From NCBI GenBank assembly GCA_944474755.1, contig OX104124.1, positions 46,329,342 through 46,393,341 on the forward strand: a DNA stretch of 64,000 nt, in the 5' to 3' direction. Below the pieces are notes generated by a model. It saw only the letters and a list, made by a program, of their open reading frames with translations, did no database searches and was not told the DNA's origin. The DNA is from Limnoperna fortunei (taxonomy: Eukaryota > Mollusca > Bivalvia > Mytilida > Modiolidae). This document shows, piece after piece, positions 32,931 to 44,912 of the stretch (the stretch's first letter is position 1; each line of letters starts with the position of its first letter). A program made the position numbers and the translations under genes.

Positions 32931-34849
32931 GTAATAATAAATAAAACATGCACATTGTTGTCTTGTATATAGTTTTGAAGTTTGCTAAATTTCAATGTAG
33001 TTGAGATAGACATACAGTTCCTGTGTTGTCAAATATAGGAACTACTGCTGGAAATATACACAATAAATTTTGTCAAAAAATAAAAAAAACAAAAATATAT
33101 AGTATTTTATGTTTTTATGTACGTATTTACAAAGAAAAAATATACATAAACATACACGTTTGCTATGAATAATCAATAATAAATCCCACTTCCACGTTTT
33201 AGCTCACCTCAGGAAGAAACACTACGATGTCTTTTGATCATAAATCTGTTATATATATTAATCTTCTCTGAAACTACTAGGCCAATCCCAACCAACATTG
33301 TATGGGTGATCCTGTGATGGTCCTTTACCAAACTTGTATCAGATATCCTCTGCTCTTCAACCATGATGGTCAATATTAGTAAATATCAATAATTTGTTCA
33401 TCTCGCTTCATTGTTCAGCAAATCTAGCATAAATATTAAATGCCTCACTATGAGGTGCAATTTAACATATAAGATATAATCCTAGGTTTTAGGGAATATG
33501 GAAACTGTTGAATTTTTAGATATGCAAATTTGGGTTATTTTGACAAAAAATGTTTGAATTGTTTTAAACGAACCTGGGGATGATGCCTGGAATATCACAT
33601 ACCACAATTATATTAACTAGAAGTACCCTCAAACCAAGATGGCAGCAATTTCTAAAAATAGAAATTTGTTGAGGAATTGACATATTGGTATTAATGTCTT
33701 CATTTTTCACACACTAAGATCAGTGTCTTTTTTGTAAGAAACTACTGAGCCAGTTTGAATTCAACTCTAAATGAATAATTGGATCAATGGGTGGTACATG
33801 TACCTTACCAAATTGTCCCGTAAATCTTTTTGAACCTAGTATAAGACAAAAGAATCTAAGATGAGATGTATTTAATAGACAATAAGTCCGGGACAAACAA
33901 AACCATGGTTAAACAAGAGGGGACAAGTGGCCTAAACCCCCACTAGAAAAAGTGGTGCGTTCAGGTGCTCCTGAAGGTTAAGCAGCTTCTGCTGCTCGTG
34001 GTACCAATTACTTCAGGTTAAAATCTGCAAAAATATGACTGCCATGGATAATGCATATTCTGATACAATTACTAAAAGAAAGTGTGTTAAAGACCATTCT
34101 TACTAGCAGCTTATCAAAATCCAACAAAATACCAACTAAAATATGTGTCAGTTTTGTCAGACCTTGCAGAATGCGAAGTATTTGCATGGGTTAACAGTTT
34201 TATAAGTTTTAACCATGTGTCACTTAGTTTTAGTCCAATTGTAGCTTATGATTATTCTTGGTACCTGTCACCTACATGAACTCTTTAAAAATTGAAATAA
34301 TTAATGACTACATTAAAATGTTTGGAATAGATCAGTTTTTTAGTAACCATGTTTGGTAGGATGACAATACTTGGTTAAAAGGTCGTCATTGGATAGTACA
34401 GGGCAGTATGTAAGCGCCACTTGTCACACTGTTTGTCTGTTCATTTGTTTATGCTCGTCTGTTTGTTCATCCCACCTCAGGTTTACCTTTGCATTGATGT
34501 TTTTTTATGAAGATGACTTCATATCTTCATGAAACATGGTACACCATTACAACATGACGAGGTATTTTCACTGAAGAAATTCTTTAAGGCTTTGCCAGAT
34601 ATTTAACACTTGTGTGAACTTAGAAATAAAGGGTGGTGTTAACCAATATGTGCCAAGCAGGACGTCCGTGTCTCTTTAACACATTTACTTGCCTAGTAAC
34701 AGGAGTAGGATGTCAAATGTTAATTAGCTGGGAAATAAAAGAGGAATGTGGCTAGTTTAGTCTTTTTGGAAATCAAAACTAATGTGGCATTTAACATTGA
34801 ATTACATAAATTGCTTCTGTCTATAATTGAATGTGTATGTTTATTTCAG
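32931..34849. other. 3' part of intron 3
   Basis: No coding segment is supported. Bases 34320-34430 are a diverged single copy of the 146-bp unit found at 22291-23750 (shared GGTAGGATGACAATA). The intron closes with TTTATTTCAG at 34849. Confidence 0.5.
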
Positions 34850-37800
34850 TGCAAATTAAAGAGAAACTCGAGACATGGCTGAAGAATAATGAGATGTTTG
34901 TTGAAACTCAAGCTGCTAAGCATGTACTGAAGTGTATCAAAGCCAGTAATTGTGTTACAGTTACAGCCAGTTCTGGTGTAGGGAAGACAGCAACTGTTCG
35001 ACACGCAGCTTTACAGATGGTGGAGGATGGCTATGACATCATACCAATTATAGATCCATGCGACATTTCAAAGTTTTACAATCCAAATCAGAAAACTTTG
35101 TTTGTGGTAGATGATTTATGTGGCAAGTATTCCTTAAATCAAATTGATTCAGATAAATGGAAATCACAAATACAATGTATTATACCACTTTTAAAAGACA
35201 ACAGGACAAAAATTATTGTATCTTGTCGATTACAAGTTTATCAAGATGAACAGTTTAAAAAGATTTCTCTGTTTAGGTCATGTGAATGCAATTTGTTGTC
35301 GGAAGATATTTGTCTGTTAGAAACAGAGAAAACTATGATAGCTACTAAGTATCTAGGTACAAAGGCTACTGATGTAAAGACATATTATGATTTGTATGAT
35401 TTTTTCCCACTTCTTTGTAAGTTGTATAAAGACAACCCCAAATTAAGCATTTCAGAGTTCTTCAGTAAACCTTATTCTGTCTATGAATGTGAACTTGATA
35501 AGCTATGTCAAGAAGGACCTGTCAAGTATTGTGCTCTGGCTCTCTGTGTTATGTTTGACAATCATTTAAATGAAGAATGGCTGACTGAAGAAGTTGATAA
35601 ATGTACTATAACAGTTATCAAAAATACATGTGAAGTATGTAAACTCAGTAGGAGTACACCCAGACTTGCTTTACGGGACGAACTTGACTCAATGTTGCAT
35701 ACATTTATAAGGAAGGAAGGAAATGTTTACAGTGTGATTCATGACAAGGTGTTTGATTTTATTGCATATTACTTCGGGAAAGTGATGATCAAATGTCTTA
35801 TTAAAAATGCAAATGCTTCGTTCATCAGCGAAAGATTTTTGTTTCATCGAAAAGAAGACAGTGATCAATTTGTTATAATTGTACCCTCTGAATATCAATT
35901 AATGTATACCACAAGAATGGTTGATGACCTGTTCAAAGGAAATGTAAATCATGTGTTTGATAACAGAAACATGTATGATGCAAGATTCAGACAAGAGTTT
36001 TTATGTCATTTACGAACACGACCTGAGCCTGATCAAATGGTATTGGCACATACAAATGATAAAGGTTATAGGAAACTCAATGTTCTCATTTCTGCTTGTT
36101 TCCATGGAGATATGAACATGCTAAAGTGGTGCCTTAATTATAAGGTAGATGTTAACCAGTGTACACAGGATGGTATCTCACCTCTACTTGTATCTTGTGA
36201 GGAAGGCCATACGGAAATAGTGAATATTTTACTTAATAATAAAGCAGACATTAATAAATGTACAGATGATGGAGCATTCCCTCTACTTGTATCTTGTCAG
36301 GAAGGCCATACAGAAATAGTGAATATTTTACTTAATAATAAAGCAGACATTAATAAGTGTATGGATGATGGAGCGTCTCCTCTGTATATATCTTGTCAGG
36401 AAGGCCATACAGAAATAGTGAATATTTTACTTAATAATAAAGCAGACATTAATAAATGTGTGGATGATGGAGCGTCCCCGTTACTTGTATCTTGTCACAA
36501 AGGCTATGCAGAAATAGTGAATATTTTACTTAACAATAAAGCAGACATTAATAAGTGTATGGATGATGGAGCGTCCCCTCTATTTGTATCTTGTCAAGAA
36601 GGCCATACAGAAATAGCGAATATTTTACTTAATAATAACGCAGACATTAATAAGTGTACGATTAATGATGGAATGTCCCCTCTTTATATAGCTTGTCAGA
36701 AAGGCCATACAGAAATAGTGAATATTTTACTTAATAATAAAGCAGACATTAATAAGTGTATGAATGATGGATCGTCTCCTCTGTATATAGCTTGTCAGGA
36801 AGGCCATACAGAAATAGTGAATATTTTGCTTAATAATAAAGCAGACATTAATAAGTGTATGGATGATGGAGCGACCCCTCTGTTTATATCTTGTCAGGAA
36901 GGCCATACAGTAATAGTGAATATTTTACTTAATAATAAAGCAGACATTTATAAGTGTATGGATGATGGTGCGTCTCCTCTGTATATATCTTGTCAGGAAG
37001 GCTATACAGAAATAGTGAATATTTTGCTTAATAATAAAGCAGACATTAATAAGTGTATTGATGATGGAGCGTCCCCTCTGTTTATATCTTGTCAGAAAGG
37101 CTATACAGAAATAGTGAATATTTTACTTAATAATAAAGCAGACATTAATAAGTGTAAGGATAATGGAGCGTCCCCTCTGTTTATATCTTGTCATAAAGGC
37201 TATACAGAAATAGTGAATATTTTACTTAATAATAAAGCAGACATTAATAAGTGTAAGGATAATGGAGCGTCTCCTCTGTTTATATCTTGTCAGGAAGGCT
37301 ATAAAGAACTAGTGAATATTTTGCTTAATAATAAAGCAGACATTAATAAGTGTAGGGTTAATGATGGTATGTCCCCTCTGTTTATATCTTGTCAGGAAGG
37401 CTATACAGAAATAGTGAATATTTTGCTTAATAATAAAGTTGACATTAATAAGTGTAAGGATGATGGAGCGTCCCCCCTGTTTATATCTTGTCAGAAAGGC
37501 TTTACAGAAATAGTGAATATTTTGCTTAATAATAAAGCAGACATTAATAAGTGTAAGGATGATGGAGCGTCCCCTCTGTTTATATCTTGTCAGAAAGGCT
37601 ATACAGAAATAGTGAATATTTTACTTAATAATAAAGCAGACATTAATAAGTGTATGAATGATGGAGCGTCCCCTCTGTTTATATCTTGTCTGGAAGGCCA
37701 TACAGAAATAGTGAATATTTTACTTAATAATAAAGCAGACATTAATAAGTGTAAGGATAATGGAGCGTCTCCTCTGTATATATCTTGTCAGGAAGGCCAT

Positions 37801-40800
37801 ACAGAAATAGTGAATATTTTGCTTAATAATAAAGCAGACATTAATAAGTGTAGGGTTAATGATGGTATGTCCCCTCTGTTTATATCTTGTCAGGAGGGCC
37901 ATACAGAAATAGTGAATATTTTGCTTAATAATAAAGCAGACATTAATAAGTGTAGGGTTAATGATGGTATGTCCCCTCTGTATATATCTTGTCAGAAAGG
38001 CTATACAGAAATAGTGAATATTTTACTTAATAATAAAGCAGACATTAATAAGTGTAAGGATGATGGAGCGTCCCCTCTGTTTGTATCTTGTCAGGAAGGC
38101 CATACAGAAATAGTGAATATTTTACTTAATAATAAAGCAGACATTAATAAGTGTATTGATGATGGAGCGTCCCCTCTGTTTATATCTTGTCAGAAAGGCT
38201 ATACAGAAATAGTGAATATTTTACTTTATAATAAAGCAGACATTAATAAGTGTAGGGTTACAGGAGCGTCCCCTCTGTATATATCTTGTCAGGAATGCCA
38301 TACAGAAATAGTGAATATTTTACTTAATAATAAAGCAGACATTAATAAGTGTAGGGTTACAGGAGCGTCCCCTCTGTTTATATCTTGTCAGGAAGGCCAT
38401 ACAGAAATAGTGAATATTTTACTTAATAATAAAGCAGACATTAATAAGTGTATTGATGATGGAGCGTCCCCTCTGTTAATATCTTGTCAGAAAGGCTATA
38501 CAGAAATAGTGAATATTTTACTTAATAATAAAGCAGACATTAATAAGTGTAAGGATGATGGAGCGTCTCCTCTGTATATATCTTGTCAGGAATGCCATAC
38601 AGAAATAGTAAATATTTTACTTAATAATAAAGCAGACATTAATAAGTGTATGGACGATGGAGCGTCCCCTTTGTTTGTATCTTGTCAGGAAGGCCATACA
38701 GAAATAGTGAATATTTTACTTAATAATAAAGCAGACATTAATAAGTGTATTGATGATGGAGCGTCCCCTCTGTTTATATCTTGTCAGGAGGGCCATACAG
38801 AAATAGTGAATATTTTGCTTAATAATAAAGCAGACATTAATAAGTGTAGGGTTAATGATGGTATGTCCCCTCTGTATATATCTTGTCAGAAAGGCTATAC
38901 AGAAATAGTGAATATTTTGCTTAATAATAAAGCAGACATTAATAAGTGTAGGGTTAATGATGGTATGTCCCCTCTGTTTATATCTTGTCAGGAGGGCCAT
39001 ACAGAAATAGTGAATATTTTACTTAATAATAAAGCAGACATTATAAGTGTAAGGATGATGGAGCGTCCCCTCTGTTTATATCTTGTCAGAAAGGCTATAC
39101 AGAAATAGTGAATATTTTGCTTAATAATAAAGCAGACATTAATAAGTGTAAGGATGATGGAGCGTTCCCTCTGTTTATATCTTGTCAGAAAGGCTATACA
39201 GAAATAGTGAATATTTTACTTAATAATAAAGCAGACATTAATAAGTGTAAGGATAATGGAGCGTCTCCTCTGTATATATCTTGTCAGGAAGGCCATACAG
39301 AAATAGTGAATATTTTACGTAATAATAAAGCAGACATTAATAAGTGTAGGGTTAATGATGGTATGTCCCCTCTGTATATATCTTGTCAGAAAGGCTATAC
39401 AGAAATAGTGAATATTTTACTTAATAATAAAGCAGACATTAATAAGTGTAAGGATGATGGAGCGTCTCCTCTGTTTGTATCTTGTCAGGAAGGCCATACA
39501 GAAATAGTGAATATTTTACTTAATAATAAAGCAGACATTAATAAGTGTATTGATGATGGAGCGTCCCCTCTGTTTATATCTTGTCAGAAAGGCTATACAG
39601 AAATAGTGAATATTTTACTTAATAATAAAGCAGACATTAATAAGTGTAGGGTTACAGGAGCGTCCCCTCTGTATATAGCTTGTCAGGAATGCCATACAGA
39701 AATAGTGAATATTTTACTTAATAATAAAGCAGACATTAATAAGTGTAGGGTTACAGGAGCGTCCCCTCTGTTTATATCTTGTCATGAAGGCCATACAGAA
39801 ATAGTGAATATTTTACTTAATAATAAAGCAGACATTAATAAGTGTATTGATGATGGAGCGTCCCCTCTGTTTATATCTTGTCAGAAAGGCTATACAGAAA
39901 TAGTGAATATTTTACTTAATAATAAAGCAGACATTAATAAGTGTAAGGTTACAGGAGCGTCCCCTCTGTATATAGCTTGTCAGGAATGCCATACAGAAAT
40001 AGTGAATATTTTACTTAATAATAAAGCAGACATTAATAAGTGTAGGGTTACAGGAGCGTCCCCTCTGTTTATATCTTGTCTGGAAGGCCATACAGAAATA
40101 GTGAATATTTTACTTAATAATAAAGCAGACATTAATAAGTGTATTGATGATGGAGCGTCCCCTCTGTTTATATCTTGTCAGAAAGGCTATACAGAAATAG
40201 TGAATATTTTACTTAATAATAAAGCAGACATTAATAAGTGTAAGGATGATGGAGCGTCTCCTCTGTATATATCTTGTCAGGAAGGCCATACAGAAATAGT
40301 GAATATTTTACTTAATAATAAAGCAGACATTAATAAGTGTATAGATGATGGAGCGTCCCCTCTGTATATATCTTGTCAGAAAGGCCATACAGAAATAGTG
40401 AATATTTTACTTAATAATAAAGCAGACATTAATAAGTGTATTGATGATGGAGCGTCCCCTCTGTTTATATCTTGTCAGGAGGGCCATACAGAAATAGTGA
40501 ATATTTTGCTTAATAATAAAGCAGACATTAATAAGTGTAGGGTTAATGATGGTATGTCCCCTCTGTATATATCTTGTCAGAAAGGCTATACAGAAATAGT
40601 GAATATTTTGCTTAATAATAAAGCAGACATTAATAAGTGTAGGGTTAATGATGGTATGTCCCCTCTGTTTATATCTTGTCAGGAGGGCCATACAGAAATA
40701 GTGAATATTTTACTTAATAATAAAGCAGACATTTATAAGTGTAAGGATGATGGAGCGTCCCCTCTGTTTATATCTTGTCAGAAAGGCTATACAGAAATAG

Positions 40801-41627
40801 TGAATATTTTGCTTAATAATAAAGCAGACATTAATAAGTGTAAGGATGATGGAGCGTTCCCTCTGTTTATATCTTGTCAGAAAGGCTATACAGAAATAGT
40901 GAATATTTTACTTAATAATAAAGCAGACATTAATAAGTGTAAGGATAATGGAGCGTCTCCTCTGTATATATCTTGTCAGGAAGGCCATACAGAAATAGTG
41001 AATATTTTACTTAATAATAAAGCAGACATTAATAAGTGTAGGGTTACAGGAGCGTCCCCTCTGTTTATATCTTGTCAGGAAGGCCATACAGAAATAGTGA
41101 ATATTTTACTTAATAATAAAGCAGACATTAATAAGTGTAGGGTTACAGGAGCGTCCCCTCTGTTTATATCTTGTCAGGAAGGCCATACAGAAATAGTGAA
41201 TATTTTACTTAATAATAAAGCAGACATTAATAAGTGTAGGGTTACAGGAGCGTCCCCTCTGTTTATATCTTGTCATGAAGGCCATACAGAAATAGTGAAT
41301 ATTTTACTTAATAATAAAGCAGACATTAATAAGTGTAGGGTTACAGGAGCGTCCCCTCTGTTTATATCTTGTCAGGAAGGCCATACAGAAATAGTGAATA
41401 TTTTACTTAATAATAAAGCAGACATTAATAAGTGTAGGGTTACAGGAGCGTCCCCTCTGTTTATATCTTGTCATGAAGGCCATACAGAAATAGTGAATAT
41501 TTTACTTAATAATAAAGCAGACATTAATAAATGTACAAACTCTGGTAAGTCGCCTCTGACTATAGCACTATTGAATGGTAATACATCAATAGTAGATGCT
41601 TTGCGATGCAACAGGGTCTCATATTGA
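34850..41627 (+). CDS. HEPN-STAND-ankyrin protein, coding exon 4 (NTPase and ankyrins)
   Basis: Begins after acceptor TTTATTTCAG in phase 1 and holds two thirds of the protein. Residue numbers are for the spliced protein. An nSTAND3-like P-loop NTPase comes first: Walker A A-S-S-G-V-G-K-T (GKT 268-270), Walker B F-V-V-D-D (about 308-312), a sensor-like I-I-V-S-C-R (345-350) and F-P-L-L-C-K (409-414). An all-helical arm of about 220 residues follows. From about residue 635, some 56 ankyrin repeats run to the end, consensus G-A-S-P-L-F-I-S-C…T-E-I-V-N-I-L-L. STAND NTPases act as ATP-gated switches in NLR-like receptors. One base is missing at 39041-39042, so the exon reads in two frames (to 39108, then from there to 41627). 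Summed exon length is 7448, one short of a multiple of three, as a single deletion predicts. Confidence 0.85.
36070..41606 (+). repeat. 99/102-bp coding tandem repeat (ankyrin array)
   Basis: About 56 units, mostly 99 bp; units with the R-V-N-D-G-M or T-I-N-D-G-M junction are 102 bp. Units are nearly identical at DNA level, including silent positions (GTGAATATTTT(A/G)CTTAATAA recurs throughout). Only positions near the repeat junction, the Y/F at S-P-L-(Y/F) and E-G-H/K-G-Y vary. The first unit and the last are diverged, as capping repeats usually are. Antisense frames over the array (for example 38716-39000) are shadows. Confidence 0.9.
39036..39050 (+). other. One-base deficiency breaking the ankyrin frame
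   Basis: All other junctions read GACATTAATAAG or, in the paralogous unit at 40730, GACATTTATAAG. Here the text is GACATTATAAG. The paralogous block suggests loss of one T from a run of three. The frame after this point is closed about 70 bases later at 39108 while the correct frame stays open for another 2.5 kb. Confidence 0.9.
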
Positions 41628-41830
41628 GCAGGCGCCTGTCAATGCTAAGGTTGCGGGTTCGAGTCTAACTGCAGATAGCTTTACTCCAAACTCAATTTAC
41701 AAAAATTGCCAGTTTTCTTACAATAGTTCAGGCATTTTCTCCTGTTACTACAGCTTCCTTGTCCAATTAAAACTGGATACCATGATTAAGCTGAAATATT
41801 GTTAAAAATGGCCTTAATAATAATTAAAAG
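41600..41830 (+). mobile_element. tRNA-derived SINE at the gene's 3' end
   Basis: GGTTGCGGGTTCGAGTC is the B box of the same SINE class as at 25911; the body (TTTTCTCCTGTTACTACAGC) and tail (CATGATTAAGCTGAAATATTG) align over their length. The A-box end is diverged or missing. The SINE head appears to start at or before the stop codon at 41625-41627, so the last few residues and the stop may derive from it. Confidence 0.65.
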
Positions 41831-42259
41831 ATAAAACTCGAAAGCACTCAATATGATCAATAGAAGAAATACATTAATAATATTGCATGTTAACTGTTCA
41901 ACACAACAGTTGTTTTTAATAACTGGTAGCTTATTATATCCCCCAGTGGGTCTATAGTGATGTGGTGTCTGTTCTTCATTCCATCGTTACAGTTTGGGAT
42001 ACCCAACTCCACCTACACTAATGAATTGAATTCAATGAAACTTCCTCAGAATCTTTGACATATGTTAAGTGCCATTGTGCACATAATATCTAACATTGTG
42101 GTTGGAATTATTATAATATTTGGTATTTGGTGTGATTGCATTATCTTTTTATTGTATTCCAGAGGAAACTCTTGTGGTAAAAATGTGTATGTAATGTTAT
42201 TTTAAGAGATGCATGTGTATTTCAACTTTGTATCTTGTAATTCCTTGTTATTTGTATGT

Positions 42260-42265
42260 AATAAA
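42260..42265 (+). terminator. Polyadenylation signal for the HEPN-STAND gene
   Basis: AATAAA is followed 20-30 bases later by a GT-rich stretch (TGTTTTGTTATCC). It is a clear signal within reach of the stop codon, giving a 3' UTR of about 650 bases that includes the SINE. Confidence 0.5.
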
Positions 42266-42299
42266 GTTTGTAAAATGTTTTGTTATCCATGCAATTTTA

Positions 42300-43669
42300 T
42301 ATTGTTGTATAATATAAGTATATTAGAATATTATACTATGAGATGTTAATTGGTTTAACAGTCATAGAAATTTTTTTGTCCATATGCTGTTCTGTGTTCG
42401 TGATTTATTGCTGCAGTAATATTGCTTTCATGCTAAGATATCTGTTATATATCTTTTTTAGTTTAAAATTTTAAGTGTAACAGTAAAAAATTTTTTACAT
42501 GTTCTATTTTTCATTCAATGGCATAGGCTGGTATATATTTTCTGTATATTTTAAGTATTTTAAAATACTGTTAAAATATATAAAATGGTTTTCACTTTCA
42601 TAGAAATTATGTTTTCCTTTGGGTATTTGGACAGCCCATGTGAACTCTTGTCAATACTTTGCATCGGCTGTCCGGTTGTCCATTAGTCACGATTTTTTTT
42701 CAACTCATAATGTCATTGGAAATCACTTGGTATATTTTTTTCGTAACTTGGCTACAGTCACCCTTTCTAAAAGACAAAAAGAAAATATGGATCAACACAT
42801 GTTTTGACCAATATCTCAAAATAAGAATGTCAAAAAAACGGTAGCACATTATACTCTACAAATTGCTCCAGTAGTCCACAGTTGTGTAATGACTTTCTTG
42901 TCCATAAAACTTACATTTGCATAGTTTAGTTTGAAGCATATCTGCAAAACTTTTTGAAATATTGACTTTTAAGTTCGAGTTTGGATGAACTGTAAGGAGT
43001 AGGAGTGTAGTGCACATGAACCGTTTCTGAACCTTCATGTGCATTAATTGTTGAGTTATCTCCCTTATTTTTGTTGTGGGGAAATTACTTCAAATTGCTG
43101 AAGTCACTAAAAACCTGTTGGATTCATTTCAAACTTGGTATTTAAATACCTGATGAAGAGTAGATGTGCGGGCACAATGATTATTACTCTACCAACGATT
43201 ATATTTTAGTTATCTCTTTAAGTATATTTTTCTTATCTGTTAAACCGTCCGTCCCTTTGTTTTGTCTCCAAAACTTTTTGACATGTTGTCTTCAAATTTG
43301 GAAGTTGTGTTAGATTATGTTAAGGAAAAGTGCAGTGCTCAAGAATTATAACTCTACCTAGGTGAATTGTTGTGTGTGGTATCTTTTGGTTTTTTTCTTC
43401 TTGTCCATATAATAACTTGAAACCTACTAAAAATATTCAATTCCGAACGTGTTTATAGGTACCGATTGAAAAGTAAAAGTGAAGGGCCTAGAAACCCTTA
43501 ATATACTAGCTCATCGCCTTAGTTTAATGTTTGTCTGTAAAACATCCTAGGTTTTTCTGAGGCATCAACAAAACCATTTGGCATTTCGATTTTAAACTTG
43601 GAGGCTGGATATTTTTTGTGTGTTTATTTCAATGGTGTTGAACGCCACGTTCTGCCTACTTTAATTTTT
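42300..43669. other. Intergenic stretch, decayed repeats only
   Basis: Contains degraded sequence with recurrent phrases such as AACTTTTTGACATGTTG and TCCGTCC that suggests an old satellite-bearing element between about 42640 and 43660. No credible gene. Confidence 0.4.
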
Positions 43670-44912
43670 ATGCCCCCGCGACGACATGTCGGGGGGCATT
43701 AAGTTTTACTCATGTCCGTCCGTCCGTCCGTACGTCCGTACAAATTTCCGTCAAGCTTTTCTCAGAAACCGTACATCAGAACAATTTGAAATTTGACAGG
43801 GTGGTTCAGTATCACAAGTTGTATGTCCTAAGCGACTTTCAGACCTGTCGGACAACTACTTCCTGTTTGGGACTGGGCCGATATGAAAATGTGTTAACAT
43901 GAGTATGAAAATTTCCGTCAAGCTTTTCTCAGAAACCGTACATCAGAACAATTTGAAATTTGGCAGGGTGGTTCAGTATCACAAGTTGTACGTCCTAAGC
44001 GACTTTCAGACCTGTCGGACAACTACTTCCTGTTTGCGACTGGGCCGATATGAAAATGTGTTAACATGAGTATGAAAATTTCCGTCAAGCTTTTCTCAGA
44101 AACCGTACATGAGAACAATTTGAAATTTGGCAGGGTGGTTCAGTATCAAAAGTTGTACGTCCTAAGCAACTTTCAGACCTGTCGGACAACTACTTCCTGT
44201 TTGCGACTGGGCCGATATGAAAATGTGTTAACATGAGTATGAAAATTTCCGTCAAGCTTTTCTCAGAAACCGTACACAAGAACAATTTGAAATTTGGCAG
44301 GTTGGTTCAGTATCACAAGTTGTACGTCCTAAGCGACTTTCAGACCTGTCGGACAACTACTTCCTGTTTGCGACTGGGCCGATATGAAAATGTGTTAACA
44401 TGAGTATGAAAATTTCCGTCAAGCTTTTCTCAGAAACCGTACACAAGAACAATTTGAAATTTGGCAGGGTAGTTCAGTATCACAAGTTGTACGTCCTAAG
44501 CGACTTTCAGACCTGTCGGACAACTACTTCCTGTTTTCGACTGGGCCGATTTGAAAATGTGTTAACACGAGTATGAAAATTTCCATCAAGCTTTACTCAG
44601 AAACTGTACATTAGAACAATTTGAAATTTGGCAGGGAGGTTAAGTATCACAAGTTGTACGTCATAAGCGACTTTCAGACCTGTCGGATAACTACTTCCTG
44701 TTTTCGACTGGGCCGATTTGAAAATGTGTTAACACGAGTATGAAAATTTCCGTCAAGCTTTACTCAGAAACCGTACATTAGAACAATTTGAAATTTGGCA
44801 GGGTGGTTAAGTATCACAAGTTGTACGTCCTAAGCGACTTTCAGACCTGTTGGACAACTACTTCCTGTTTGGGACTTCCTTTAGCGGGGGCATCCGTGTC
44901 CCATGGACACAT
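43670..44912. mobile_element. TIR element with seven 167-bp repeats
   Basis: ATGCCCCCGC at 43670 and its perfect inverse at 44884-44893 bound the element; a further TGTCCCATGGACA palindrome follows and also occurs at a solo end near 56085-56107. The interior has TCAAGCTTT at 43751, 43918, 44085, 44252, 44419, 44586 and 44753, spaced exactly 167 bp. Units 6-7 are more diverged than 1-5. TCCG microsatellite lies at the left. No ORF. Confidence 0.85.

Noticed and set aside
34831..34849. Start of the NTPase protein at the ATG at 34831
   Set aside because: These bases contain the polypyrimidine tract and acceptor TTTATTTCAG; phase and family layout place the start in the HEPN exon.
37720..40691. 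Minus-strand ORFs of 60-94 residues over the ankyrin array (37720-37902, 38716-39000, 40407-40691)
   Set aside because: They are antisense shadows repeated with the 99-bp period; their identity merely reflects the duplicated repeat block.
43751..44880. Hammerhead or retrozyme monomers in the 167-bp, 146-bp and 86-bp repeats
   Set aside because: Scanning both strands I found CTGATGA only in the 146-bp unit and without a matching GAAA arm, so no ribozyme core is supported.
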